A stretch of DNA of 64,000 nucleotides from Rhynchospora pubera. Its lineage: Eukaryota > Streptophyta > Magnoliopsida > Poales > Cyperaceae. The stretch covers positions 188,836,742 to 188,900,741 of the forward strand of contig CM051460.1 of NCBI GenBank assembly GCA_028095005.1, written 5' to 3'. The position numbers were made by a program, and so were the translations under genes. Of the stretch, positions 1-10,867 are shown piece after piece. How positions within the stretch are numbered: position 1 is the stretch's first letter; every line of letters begins with the position of its first letter. A model generated the notes under the pieces. The model was not told the origin of the DNA and ran no database searches. It saw nothing but the letters and a program-made list of their open reading frames with translations.

Positions 1-14
1 AAGAAGATGGCTAA

Positions 15-2375
15 CTAAGCCACACTCGAACCACTTCCACCAATCGAAATGGATGTGGAAGTGACTTTAGGAACCCAAATCATGTTAATTGAACCGGATG
101 TATGATTTGCTTTCCTAACTTTGCATTCTAGTGTGACATGGCCATTCTTACCACAATAGTTGCAACAAGCACAAGTTGGCTTGTTCACTTGTGAACTTTC
201 TCTAACAAAATGGGTTTCAAAATGACGCCTAAGCTCCATGGCCCTAATCTTTGGATTCTTAGAGAAAGTGTATGATTGAGAGTTTCTCAAAATTGGTTTT
301 TGAAAATTCTTTTTGTTTTGTTGAGAGACTTTTTGATTTCCCCCATTGGTTTGAGGTCTAGTGTGTGTTCTATTCCTATTCCCACCATTGTTTTGAAAAG
401 GATGAAAACACCCATTGGGTCCCTTGAAATACAAGTTGTTTGGGCCCCGATTGTTTTGGAAGTTCTTTTGAGGTCTTTGAGACCCATTTCTATTCCTACC
501 AAAACTCTTTTGAGCACCATTTTGAGAGCCAACAAAATTCTTTTGCCCTTGCCCGTGTGTGTTCCTACCATTGGTGCTCTTGTTATAAAGTCTCTCATTT
601 TGTGTTGGGCTTGACATGGTTCTTGGTCTAGAAAAGGATTGATTCCTCTTTTTTAAGCCAAGACCCGTTTTGTCATTGGGTTTTTGTCCCACAAACATTT
701 TATCAAGATTCATCTTGGTGCTATGAGAAGCACTAGACGAACTTGAAGCCCTTTCATTTTTCAAAACATTTGTCTCACTCAAAGGAGTTTGACATTTTTC
801 ACAAACACTTGGTTTTTCAAAACTTTCAATCATACCCTTATATCTTGTCACCAAAGATTCAAGATCATGCACCTTAGTCGTCAAAAGACTAATTTGCTCT
901 TTTTGACTAGCAATAGTCTTAAGAGACTCATCAAGATAATCATTCAACCTATCAAATTGCAAGTTTGCATCATCATTCAAGCTCAAGTCATTTTCACTAT
1001 CACAATCGCTATCACTACTAGAGAATGAGTTTAGAAGTACCTCATTTGTGACCTTAGGCAATTCAATGGCAATTGTGGATGGTTCCTCTTGAATAGTCGT
1101 TGGAGCTTGTGTGAAAGTCGATGTAGAGGATGATGCTTCATCAAGGCTAGCTTTGCTCAATGGATGCACATAGATTTTGCCTCGGTTGAACTCATTGAAG
1201 ACCTCCTTCACCAAGTCATCTAGGTCGTCATCCACCGGCATCACCACTTCATTCACTTGAGCCACAAGAGCAAGATTGTCAAAGTCGCACTCGGATTCCG
1301 AATCGGATTGAGAGGATGAGCTCGAATCGGAGTCGTTGTCTCAAGTGGCTTGCATGGCTCTCTCACCCTTCTTCTTGCTCTTGTAGTGTCCCTTCTTGGA
1401 CTTGAACCGGCCATCACCTCTTCTCTTACCACCATCTTCCTTGTCCTTCTTCAAGTGAGGGAAGAGCTTGAAGCAAGAGTACATGGTATGACCTTCTTTT
1501 TGGCACACGAAGCAAAGAGCTCTTTCGTCATTCTCAAGCCTTTCTTTGTTGAACTTTCCCTCAAAGATCATGATAGCTCGAAACATCTTTGAGAGAACGG
1601 CTCCTTGCTTGTCCTCATCAAGGTCGATGATGCCTTTGGCCTTGTCACTTGAGTGGCGGTGTCTCCCTTGGTGGTTGTCATTGTGGCGGTTCTTGGAAGG
1701 AGATGCCTTGTTGTCACTTGCCGCCAATGCCACGGTTTTGGGCTCATACTTCAACTCTCCAAGTTGCTTGAGCTTCTCTTCCACGCACCGGTAATGAGTA
1801 TAGATGATCTCCGGTGTGAGGTTGTTGTGGGACCTTTGTTGTGTCTCAAGAGTCGAGATGAGAGTGTCGAATTGAGGTCTTCCCACCAAAGCCCTAAGCA
1901 ATCTTCCTATAACACGACTATTAGAAAGGGTCTCTCCTATGTTAGTGAATTCATCGAGCAATTGTATAAACCGAGTATACATCTCCTCGATGCATTCACC
2001 TTCCCTTATACGGAAATTATCCAATCTAGACTCCAACTCAAATTGTCGAGAGCTTTTGATTAGAGAATTTCCCTCATAACGGTTCAAGAGAGAAACCCAC
2101 ATTTCATGTGCACTAGTAGAGCTACCAAAAATTGCCGCTATGGACTCATGTACCGAATTTAACAAGACATTCACGGCATTATCATTCTTGGTCCTAATGG
2201 TCTTAGAGGCATGGGTTTCTCTACCTTCACTATCAACAATTGGTGTGTATGGCTTATCAACAACCTCCCAAAGATCAATCAAGTTAAGGTATACAACCAT
2301 ACATCTCTTCCAATAACGGAAGTTCTTGCAAGTGGAACCAAACTTGTCCGGTTTTTCTATCACCCTAGAGGCCAT
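15..2375 (-). pseudogene. gag: copia gag polyprotein, one frame interrupted by an in-frame TGA
   Basis: Gag packages element RNA into virus-like particles in the cytoplasm. The first block (2375 to 1341, 344 residues) starts MASRVIEKPDKFGS, carries a UBN2-type capsid region and a zinc knuckle CFVCQKEGHTMYSC, and stops at TGA (complement of 1341-1343). The same frame is open for the next 25 codons, acidic and Ser-rich, and continues through a second block down to 17 with a Gln/Asn/Arg-rich segment, a CCHC knuckle CNYCGKNGHVTLEC and a WVPK tail. Because both blocks share one frame and related copia gags have Trp in the A-T-W-D context before the acidic stretch, the TGA is probably a decayed TGG. 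Programmed readthrough is possible but less likely. The frame ends at TAG (15-17), so gag here may also be separated from pol. Confidence 0.85.
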
Positions 2376-2996
2376 AAATCGAGTTTATCTACCTAACAAG
2401 ATGGTCAAAAGATAACCCCTGCTCTGATACCACTTTGTTGTCCCTAATTAAAGGCCTAGAGGGGGGTGAATAGGCACAAAAACGAATTTCTAAACCGGTA
2501 TGGTCAATATTTGGTTCAATTCAAACTTGTTCTAACAAAACACAATCAAAGCACAAGCAATTCACAATTCAATAAAGGTAAAAAGAGAAGAGAAGAGATG
2601 ACACACGATGTATTACGGAGTTCCGACCCGCTAGGAAGTGCTAGCCTTAGTCGTACGTCTCCGGGAGTTTCGCAACCTCGAAATGGCGCGCTCCGTTCAA
2701 TTCCACACGAACGGGACTACAAATTCGAACCAAATCACCTTGTTACAATCACTCTCAAGGTGGATTGGCCTAACTCAAATAAACAAGCTCAAACACTCAA
2801 AGGATTGAGGCTCTAACCAAATCACTCAACAAATCTAACAATTAACACTAGTGGATTGGTTTTGCACACTCTAATCTCAATGATTTTGCTAAAATAATGC
2901 TCAAACACAAGAGAGTATAATGTCTAACTGGTTGGAGCTCAAAAGGGAGGAGTTTCAAAGGTTTCAAAAGTGTCTCAACAGTTCCAAGAAGCCCCA

Positions 2997-3004
2997 TATA
3001 AATA
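2997..3004 (-). promoter_or_regulatory. candidate TATA box of the copia LTR
   Basis: TATAAATA on plus, TATTTATA on the element strand, followed by TATGGGGC. Its place between the U3 repeats and the PBS-proximal part of the LTR suits a U3/R boundary and gives about 530 bases of R-U5. Confidence 0.4.
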
Positions 3005-3044
3005 GAGGGCGCCAACAGCTCCAAAAACCAGTCAAAACAGACTC

Positions 3045-3775
3045 TGGCGTTATACAACGCTATATGCCGTTGTACAACGCCTAAATAGCCGTTGTAAAAT
3101 CAAACGGTCACAGACAATAACGTTGTGAGTTGTCAGAGCGTTGTGTAACGTTATATAGCGTTTCACAACGCTTCAGCAAAAATCCAAAGCAGAAGCTCGA
3201 CAGTTCCGTTGGAACTTGTCAGAGCGTTGTGTAACGCTAGGTAGCGTTGCACAACGAAGTCAAGAAGAGAAACAAGGCAGAACTGACAAACTCAAACAAT
3301 ATTGTCAGAACGTCATACGACGCTGACTGCTGTCACACAACGGCGCCGTTGCACAACGCTATTCAGCGTTGCACTACGCGTCCAGAGCGATTGAGCGAAG
3401 TCTGAGCGAAGTTTAGAGCGTTACACAACGCTACAATGCATGGAACATGGCAGCATGCATGCAGCATCGATGCAGATCGATGTCTGAGCAATGCAGAGAC
3501 GCCTGTTTCATACTGCGTTGTACAACGCTGAGTAGCGTTACACAACGTAGGAGTGGAAATGTTGTGTAACGTTACTTAGCGTTGCACAACGTTCTGACAA
3601 GGGGAAACAAGGATTAAACAGGTTTAAAAGCAAATGAACTAACGTTGCACAACGCTACTGAGCGTTGTGTAACGCTGTTCCAACCTTGTGAGAGATTTTG
3701 CAATTTAAGAGCGAATTAAACGCTGCGTTGTGTAACGGCAACTGGCGTTGTATGACGCTGGACAGAAAAACTGAG
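3045..3775 (-). repeat. U3 palindromic repeat array in the copia LTR
   Basis: About eight or nine degenerate modules, each usually a pair of quasi-palindromes of the form GCGTTGYRYAACGC (for example GCGTTGTGTAACGC and GCGTTGCACAACG) separated by about six bases such as TAGGTA. Clear pairs start near 3051, 3139, 3221, 3347, 3512, 3561, 3642 and 3723. They lie upstream (element sense) of the candidate TATA box at 2997-3004, so they would sit in U3, where enhancers normally are. Confidence 0.8.
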
Positions 3776-4001
3776 CATTTTACCAGCAAATTGATTGAGA
3801 TTAGTTTAGAGTTTAATTAAACCTTAATTACTGACTCTAACTAGACCAAAGCAATCTCTTGAAGCTCCAAACTAAGTGCCACACTTGCTTTAATCCATTC
3901 TTCAATAAATCTAGCTATAAAGCACTAAAAATAGATGTTAGTTTAAGGGTTTCGGTGTTGTTTTGCAAATCGGCAAATCGAGAGAAAATGTTTAACCAAC
4001 A

Positions 4002-4337
4002 ATATGTTAGCCATATTATAGAATTATAATGCTGGAATGTCCATGCCAGTACCATGGTGCATGGCAACGTACAATATTAGTGTTGAGGTTTTTAGATTCC
4101 AATGCTATCCATCCTGAATCATCCTAAGCACTCTGAAGTCAGACACTATAGACAAATTTCATGAATATTTATTGAACTTTACAGGTAAAAGGTCAGGCTG
4201 GTAGAAACGTTTCAGTTTTGGGGTTAATTTTATATTACCTGTGTTTTATAGCACCTTAGAATGATACAAATTTTGCACTCTCTTAAGTGATATTTACATA
4301 TGGGAGGTACAATAAAATTTTTGTTATTTAGGGCATA
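4002..4337. other. intergenic, no gene recognised
   Basis: AT-rich DNA between the copia LTR and the Helitron-type terminus. No open reading frame or RNA gene recognised. Confidence 0.6.
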
Positions 4338-4371
4338 CTAGATTCTTCCGTCGCGGCGGCTCCGCCGCGAC
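4338..4371 (-). mobile_element. Helitron-type 3' terminus, minus strand
   Basis: On the minus strand a GC-rich hairpin (10-bp perfect arms at 4350-4359 and 4362-4371, 2-base loop) is followed 8 bases later by CTAG and then T. A hairpin a few bases before CTRR with insertion next to T is the hallmark of a Helitron 3' end. The element body would extend to the right; its 5' TC end could not be placed. Confidence 0.6.
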
Positions 4372-7166
4372 ACGCTACTATGTTCTTATATGAAGCAATA
4401 TGTGGAGGGTTAAATGAAGATAAATATTAAGGGTTACACATATTATGTACTGTTGTTCTATATTCAAAAGCTATGATTTTCGTAATAATGTGAGGTCCAA
4501 TAAGATGTAAGGATTTAAGAACAACACTTAAAATCTTAAATCTTAAAATATAGAAATGATAACTGGCATATGTAGTTTTGCCATTCCTTGTCATTCCTAA
4601 ACACAAAGTGAACATATATAAAGAATAGAAAAAGTTGCCCTGCCCAACCAAGATCAATCAATGCAGGCAGAGTTGTAGGATCCATGCAACAAACTAAAGA
4701 AGAGTTTATTTATTTTTAGGTAGAATAACCCACCACCGAAAAGATCACACAAAGCAGTCAACCAACTACAAAGTATGGCACTGTTCATCCTTCATTCAGG
4801 ATTTATGGTTTTTTTCAATATACAAAAAGTTGTTAGAGAAGCACCACTGTGAGTCTGTGACACTATCAATAAGCTCACTTTAAAATTTTTTTTTTTACTC
4901 TTGTTTAGATGATTGTGGGGCCTTTGCTTTCAGCCTTGCATATATATGGTGTAACACAAGAGATGAGAGCTACACCTGTGAACACACTCAATCCCCAACA
5001 GACTGCCATGATTGTTGCCGATTTCATCAAGGTACAGTACAAAAAGTGTGTGAAAAAAATATTACCTGATCATTGTCAATATTAAAACCCAAAGAGAAAC
5101 TTGGGCTCAGGTTAGTATGCAATCAATCAGCTCTAGGTATTGATTTGGGGTTAATTGTTGATATTTGTTGGAACAGTTGTGGGCAATTAACGCACAATTT
5201 GTGGAATTCATCTTGTTGGAGCAGTTAGTTGAGACTATATTAGATAATGTGAAGCTAATGATGCAATGAGGTTAATTGAGACTATTGGTTTAAATGAAGC
5301 TCAATTGCACAAATGAGTGCTAAGTGGGGCATCAATTTCTACTTATCTTCATTATTTTGATAAAGGGGATATTGAGTCGATGCCTTTTATTGAAGCTCTT
5401 GGTCAATTCTCATATCGTGTTCGTAAAACTTCTTTCTACCTTTTTTCCTTAATTTTTTTTTAATTTGTTTGTTGTTATAATTTTCTTCTGACATTTTTGG
5501 TTAATATCTTCAGGTCCCGATAACTTCTGCTTGGTTCATGTTAGTCTTGTGCCAGTTTTGAATTGAAAACAGCCTATCCATTCCCAATTTGGTGAGATCA
5601 ATTTGATGAAAGGATGTGCATATGGTTCCCTAGATGATATTAAACTAGCTATATCATCAACCTTTCCTTGCCTGCCTCAATTCTAAAAAGAAAGGTGAAA
5701 TGGCTTTGTGGGACCAGCTGGGTGAGCTGGCAAATGCCTAGCCTTTTTTGTTTTTTCTTTAATTTTGTTTCATTTGTCAAGCTGACAAGTTTGGTTTGTA
5801 TCCAATAGATTCTTGCAATTGGCATTGGGGTACTACCGTTTTTTGAAGAACTTGGTTCTTACTGATGGTTCTCACTGATGATGCTCCTTTGTTCTTCTTC
5901 ACTAATGGCTGCTTGATTCTTGGGTAAAATTTTTTATTTATGCCTTTTCTTGTGGAGCTATGCTTGAGTAAATTTTAGACGACATATTTTTATTTGAACT
6001 TTCACTAAGCTTTAAGTCATAAATTGCATTAGTTTGTTTATAAATTAATATGAGATAAGTCAAGATGACTATTCAACTAATATGAGATAAGGCAAGATGA
6101 CTTATTCAATTCTGAAAGTATCATGCTATCCTTTCAAAAATAAATATGCTTAAAATGAAATGGGCATCGATCATTCTGTTTTTCCAATAAAGGTTCTAAA
6201 AATTAGTCAATAGATGTCTATCCTCAACCTAATCGTTTAGTGTTTGGCTTGCAAATTGTTCAAATTGATAGAGATTTTACTTTTCAGGAATTTGGAGTTT
6301 AAAAGTGTGGGTCATTTATTTATTTGTTGAATTTATTGTTTAAAGATTATAGTTCTAATTATTGATCTTTTCAAAATGTATGTGCAATAAGAATGAGTTG
6401 GTGATTGTTGTATTTTTCATTATATAACAAAGGTATATCTCATATGATTATGTGAACAAAACAGAATAATTTAAACCAGCAATGAATCTAATTCTAATAT
6501 GATAATGTCAATGTTGCTTTTTGTAGGCACTTCCAGTGTTCTACTGCGAACAAGAATGAGTTTATATTTTTGGTACATTCACAAAAGTAGATCAAGTACT
6601 GTCATTTTGTTTTACTGGTACAAATAATTATTCATTTCGGTTTCTTACCTTTATTTTAAAAAAATTATTCATTTGGGTTTTTTACCTTTTTTCTTCAAAA
6701 AAGAAATCGAACCTCTAAACTGATTCATAATGTTTAAGCACCATTTGATCTTAATATGACTCCAATATATTATGTTCTGGGTCAAGTTAGCTCATTTTTT
6801 CTGGAGCCTTGATGATCTCCTTTTAAGTTATGGTATGCAGTATCCACAAAAATGGAAGCTATTCAATAGTCTAGGGCTACAACTGACGAGGAACGGGAAT
6901 TACTCTTCATATGGACGTAAAAACCAGTGTGCAACCAATGCCAAACTGTGTGTGAGTTACTCTTCATATGGACATAAAACCAGTGTGCAACCAATGCCAA
7001 ACTGTTTGTACTGGCTCAGTACAATAAACAACCGAGCAAAATATACCAGTATCTGGTGCTGAAATTAAGATTTATAGTGAAGATGGTCTAATTTTTTAAG
7101 AACAAAAAAAATCAGATAAAAAAAATATATACTAAAAGTCCTTAATTTTTTAAAATATATCAAATA
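4372..7166. other. gene-poor DNA between two outward-facing Helitron ends
   Basis: AT-rich. Short protein-like stretches occur near 4910-5030 and 5270-5430, but stops interrupt them and I recognise no family. They could be captured gene fragments, as Helitrons often carry. Contains the 57-bp tandem duplication at 6901-7010. No Rep/helicase coding sequence was seen, so any Helitron here would be non-autonomous. Confidence 0.45.
6901..7010. repeat. 57-bp direct tandem duplication
   Basis: A unit starting TACTCTTCATATGGACRTAA at 6901 recurs at 6958 with few changes, including the shared stretch CCAGTGTGCAACCAATGCC. Confidence 0.85.
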
Positions 7167-7171
7167 AAAAA

Positions 7172-7203
7172 TTGCCCGCACATTGAGCGGGCACCGCTGC
7201 TAG
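7172..7203 (+). mobile_element. Helitron-type 3' terminus, plus strand
   Basis: GCCCGC-acattga-GCGGGC hairpin (7174-7192), then ACCGCTG and CTAG at 7200-7203, followed by T at 7204. This matches the common plant Helitron end closely. The body lies to the left; the 5' end was not identified. Confidence 0.7.
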
Positions 7204-7278
7204 TAACCATAAAAGACGGACTTTATAAAACGTTAAATAGCTGCTCCTCTTCTTCCAGGACGCAACAGAACACGCAAG

Positions 7279-7552
7279 CAGGGCTGTCAAACGTTCAAGA
7301 TGGAACGGAAATGCTTCATTCCGTTTCCATTCCATTTTAAAATACGAAACAGAAAATTATTCCATTTCCGTTCCATTTCGTTAAACGAAACGGAAATTTC
7401 ACTTCCACATTCATTTTACATTGAAATTTCTCATTTCAGCATTCCGTTTCCGTTCCATTTTTGAAAATGGAACTACTTTTCCTTCCACTTTTGTTCCATT
7501 TCGGACGGAACGAAACGGAAACGTGCGAAACGGCGGTATATTGACAGCCCTA
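7279..7552. mobile_element. hAT-type MITE (274 bp) just upstream of the NLR gene
   Basis: Terminal inverted repeats CAGGGCTGTCAA and TTGACAGCCCTA, outermost base mismatched, flanked by an 8-bp target-site duplication CACGCAAG (7271-7278 and 7553-7560). TIR and 8-bp duplication are both characteristic of hAT. The interior is rich in the repeated words GAAACGGAA and TTCCGTTTC and is largely self-complementary. It ends about 10 bases before the TATA-like sequence of the NLR gene. Confidence 0.9.
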
Positions 7553-7561
7553 CACGCAAGT

Positions 7562-7569
7562 CTTTATAT
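7562..7569 (+). promoter_or_regulatory. TATA-like element of the NLR gene
   Basis: CTTTATATCAAC lies about 115 bases before the ATG at 7679 and directly follows the MITE duplication. It would give a leader of roughly 85 bases. It is the best TATA-like candidate noticed in the short interval between MITE and ATG. Confidence 0.35.
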
Positions 7570-7678
7570 CAACTCCCCTCTCTCTTCTTCCTTTTCTCTC
7601 CACTCCATCCAAGTCTTCCTCAAGTCAACACCTCCCAATCCACACCAAGGAAAACCACACTCATTATACCCTATCACC

Positions 7679-10600
7679 ATGAATTGGCTTGGGAAACTCG
7701 GCTCCATCCCTGGCCTGTCTGAGAAGGCAGTGGAGAAAGCACTGGACAAAGGCCTCTCTCTCTTGGAGAGTGAGGTGTCACGCTACCGTAATGTAGAAGA
7801 AGAGCTCGGGCGGCTTAGACGCACATCGGATCGCATCAACTCACTTCTGGTTGATGCCGAGCAGCGCCGCTACATTGAGGATGAGTCGGTCAAGCTCTGG
7901 TTGCGCCAGCTCAGGTCTATCTCTTTCGACACCGACAACCTCATAGATGAGTACCAGACTGCTCTTGAAGTGTACAGGCTGCAGGCTTCTTTCAATGCTG
8001 CTGGCTCATCGCGTAAGAGGAAATGGTACCAGATCGAGCTCCCTTCCATTAGTCCCGAGTGGGGCCCGATTCGAAAGAGATTTGCAGATGAGATTGAAAG
8101 AATTAATACGAGGCTAGAGGAAATTACCAAGGGACGAAAGACTCTGAGGTTGAGAAATGAAGATGGGGTGAGAAGGGAAGCACCTAATCAAAGGGCCCGA
8201 ATTTTTCAGACTGGCCCGTGTCATGACCGGTCAAGAATGATTGGTCGACAACGTGAAACAAATGACATTGTGGATCTCTTGACATCTGATAGGGACCTGG
8301 TACTACCAGTTGTTCCAATTTACGGGGCGGCAGGGATCGGGAAAACAACCCTTGCTCGACTAGTTTACGAGGATGAGAGGATTGATCAATATTTTAAGCT
8401 GAAGGCCTGGGTATCCTTGACTGACGGGTGTGATGTGAGAAATATAATGAAGGAGATTTGTGAAAAGATAACCAAGGAGAGTTGCGGTTTTCAGGCCTAC
8501 GAGACATTGCAGAGCCAAATTAGGTAACTAATAATTTTGAAGAAAAACTGAAGTTACTAAAAACTAAAAAGAAACATTTTTTTTTTCCTTTAATTTGGAC
8601 TTTTGGGAATAGAGGCGAGAATAGTGTAATTAATACAACTCAGTTATGTATTTCATCATCAAAACTATTCAGACCTTTTCAACAAATAAACTTGTAATAT
8701 AAACATAACGAGTGCACCAATGAGACCGATGAAAATATGCTTGTACAATTACCAACAGCAAACGATAGGGAGTAGTACTATTATGCATAATACTTGCCAG
8801 CAAGGTCACTATTATACTAGTTTTGCGTACTGACATTGACCAGATGCAATTTCTATAGAAAAGCATAACAGAAATCTAGTGCAAACTCTATCCTTACTAA
8901 TGAGTACTGATGACATACATTGTATCATTATATACAGAAAGTTTCTTCAGGCTCGTAAAGACGACAAATTTCTGCTAGTGATTGACAATCTGTGGGCCGA
9001 GGATTTCTACTTTTGGGAGGCACTCAGAAGCCCTCTGCTCTCTGGTGGAAAGGGATCCAAAGTCCTAATCACAACACGCAATGAAAAAATATGTCGAATA
9101 ATGCATGCAGTACCTCAGCCCAGCTTAGAAGGCTTACAAGATGATGAATGCTGGCAGTTACTCAAGTCCCTTGCAATTCCACAGGTCATCAATGACATTG
9201 ATCAGGAGAGACGGCAGGTGCTTGGCAACGAGATAGCGAAGAGGTGTGGTGGATCTCCATTAGCAGCCAAGACTTTAGGGGCAATGCTAAATGGGGCAAA
9301 GGAAGAGGAGTGGTCTGATGTACTGAGTGAGATGCGAGCTCTCAAAGATGATCAGAATGGGGTGTTGGCAACCTTAAAAATCAGTTATTATCATTTATCA
9401 TATCATCTTAAACAATGCTTTGCTTATTGCTCTATATTTCCTAACGGTTACAAATTTGAGAGGGATCAGGTTATAAGATACTGGATGGCAGAAGGGCTTA
9501 TTGAATCAAGAGGTAGGCAGCGATTAGAAGCTGTCGGTATGAGGTACTTCGAAGAGCTTCTATGGAGATCATTTTTTGAAAAAGTCCCAGCTTGTGATGA
9601 AAGCCAAGTAGAGAGGTACAAAATGCCAAGCCTGATGTATGATCTCGCAAGGTCAGTTATGGAATACGAATTTCGAGGCATTGAATCTGATTTACCGCTC
9701 AGTCAGCCTAAGGAGGACCGTGATCAGGCTCGCTATGCTTATCTGCTGCACCGAGAGGATAAACCTCCTGTCAAACTTGAATGCATTGAGCAGTATCAAA
9801 ATTTGAGAACTTTGAAGGTGTGTGATGAGTGGGGAGAGCGGGTAGTGCCGATTGACCCTTTTAAAAATCAATATTTTCATAGGGGTGTTAATTTACGGGT
9901 TCTAGATATGAGCAACAGTAACTTGAAGTTTGTACCAGATTCAATTGGGGAACTGATTCACCTGAGATACCTTGGTCTCTCAAATACTAAAATTAGAACC
10001 CTACCAGAAAAAATCTGTGACCTATTTAATCTTCAAACTCTTGAGCTTAGGGGGTGCTCGGAGCTTACGGTACTACCTCAAGGTATGTGTAAGTTGATCA
10101 ACTTGAGGCATCTTGATGTGCATCTTGATTGGGACAAAGAGATAACTGATTCAACTGACATGGTAATTCCATCTGGGTTTGGAGATTTGAAACACATCCA
10201 AACACTCTCAAGGTTTAATGTGACTTATAATGCTGAAGAGTGCAATTTTGTTGAGTTGAAGGATTTAAACCTAAGGGGAGATCTTTGCATTTTAAACATC
10301 GAAAGGGTGCCGGTGAAGAAACCAGAGGATGCCTTGAGTGCAAATTTGCAAGGAAAGCAATACATTGAAAATTTAATGCTGAGGTGGAATCGTTCTGCAG
10401 GGTCCAATAAGGAACAATGGCAACACAGCAAGAAAGTCATTGAAAATCTCCAACCCAATAATAGGCTCAGGATTCTCTGGGTTATAAATTATCCCGGCAT
10501 GAGCTTCCCTGGTTGGATCGGCGACCCATCTTTCTCCAGCCTAGAAACAATCAGAATCTCCTATTGCTTTGATTTCACTTTTCTCCCACTATTGGGGAAG

Positions 10601-10867
10601 CTGCCACGCCTGAAAAATCTTCAAATTGATGATGTATGGGGAAAAAACATGGATAATTTTGTTGGGTTTCCATCACTAGAGCATCTAAAATTGTTGAAAT
10701 TGCCTTTACTGGAGAGAATATCTCTAGAGAATGACATTCCCAAACTCAAGAAGGCCTATGTCTCAGACTGTCCTGACTTGAAGGAGCTCGCTATTCACCA
10801 GAATTTGCGCGGTAAATTAGAAATTACAGAGTGCCCAAATTTGGTCCTCCAGGACCAGGATGATTAG
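7679..10867 (+). CDS. coiled-coil NLR (CNL) disease-resistance protein, 924 residues, one intron
   Basis: CDS is join(7679..8523, 8938..10867); the 414-base intron has GT/AG ends and splits an Arg codon. NLRs are intracellular receptors that sense pathogen effectors and trigger defence. Order: Rx-type coiled coil (about 1-130, EDVID-like patch DNLIDEYQ near 90); NB-ARC with P-loop GAAGIGKTT (216-224), kinase-2 LLVIDNLW (294-301), RNBS-B GSKVLITTR (321-329) and GSPLA (387-391); then leucine-rich repeats from about residue 560. Oddities: the usual MHD reads MPS (M511-P512-S513, in YKMPSLMYDLA) and the second kinase-2 aspartate is Asn299. The LRR region is short for the class. The start was chosen because the frame upstream of 7679 runs through a MITE. 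The frame is otherwise intact, so it is probably expressed, but its signalling competence is uncertain. Confidence 0.9.
8524..8937 (+). other. NLR intron
   Basis: Donor AG|GTAACT, acceptor ATACAG|AAAG. It interrupts the NB-ARC domain between RNBS-A and kinase-2. Splicing restores a continuous frame across QSQIRKFLQ. Confidence 0.85.

Larger units (their letters stand above)
1..4001 (-). mobile_element. Ty1/copia LTR retrotransposon, 5' part (5' LTR, PBS, gag); pol lies beyond the window start
   Basis: Read on the minus strand the order is LTR (4001 to 2436), primer-binding site, then gag. The PBS TGGTATCAGAGC (complement of 2421-2432), the usual initiator tRNA-Met site of plant copia elements, lies 3 bases inside the LTR end. 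Gag has the UBN2-type domain and CCHC zinc knuckles typical of plant copia. The pol part and the 3' LTR would lie to the left of base 1, so target-site duplication and age cannot be read here. Family is well supported; the lineage within copia was not determined. Confidence 0.9.
2436..4001 (-). repeat. 5' LTR of the copia element (1,566 bp)
   Basis: On the plus strand it starts TGTTGTCCCTA at 2436 and ends AACCAACA at 4001, so on the element strand it begins TGTTGG and ends ACAACA, the standard TG...CA termini with a 5-base inverted match. The inner end is 3 bases from the PBS. The outer end was set by the terminal match alone, because the partner LTR is outside the window. Confidence 0.75.

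Noticed and set aside
3045..3775. CRISPR-like spaced palindromes in the copia LTR
   Set aside because: Inside a retrotransposon LTR, units irregular and degenerate, plant genome.
4910..5430. Protein-like stretches (for example frames reading GVTQEMRATPVNTLNPQQ or DDCGAFAFSLAYIW)
   Set aside because: Two frames look equally plausible, stops follow quickly and no family was recognised; could be a captured fragment but not supportable as a gene.
7421..7678. 86-residue N-terminal extension of the NLR
   Set aside because: The frame crosses the MITE and the TATA-like box; the ATG at 7679 starts a standard Rx-type coiled coil.
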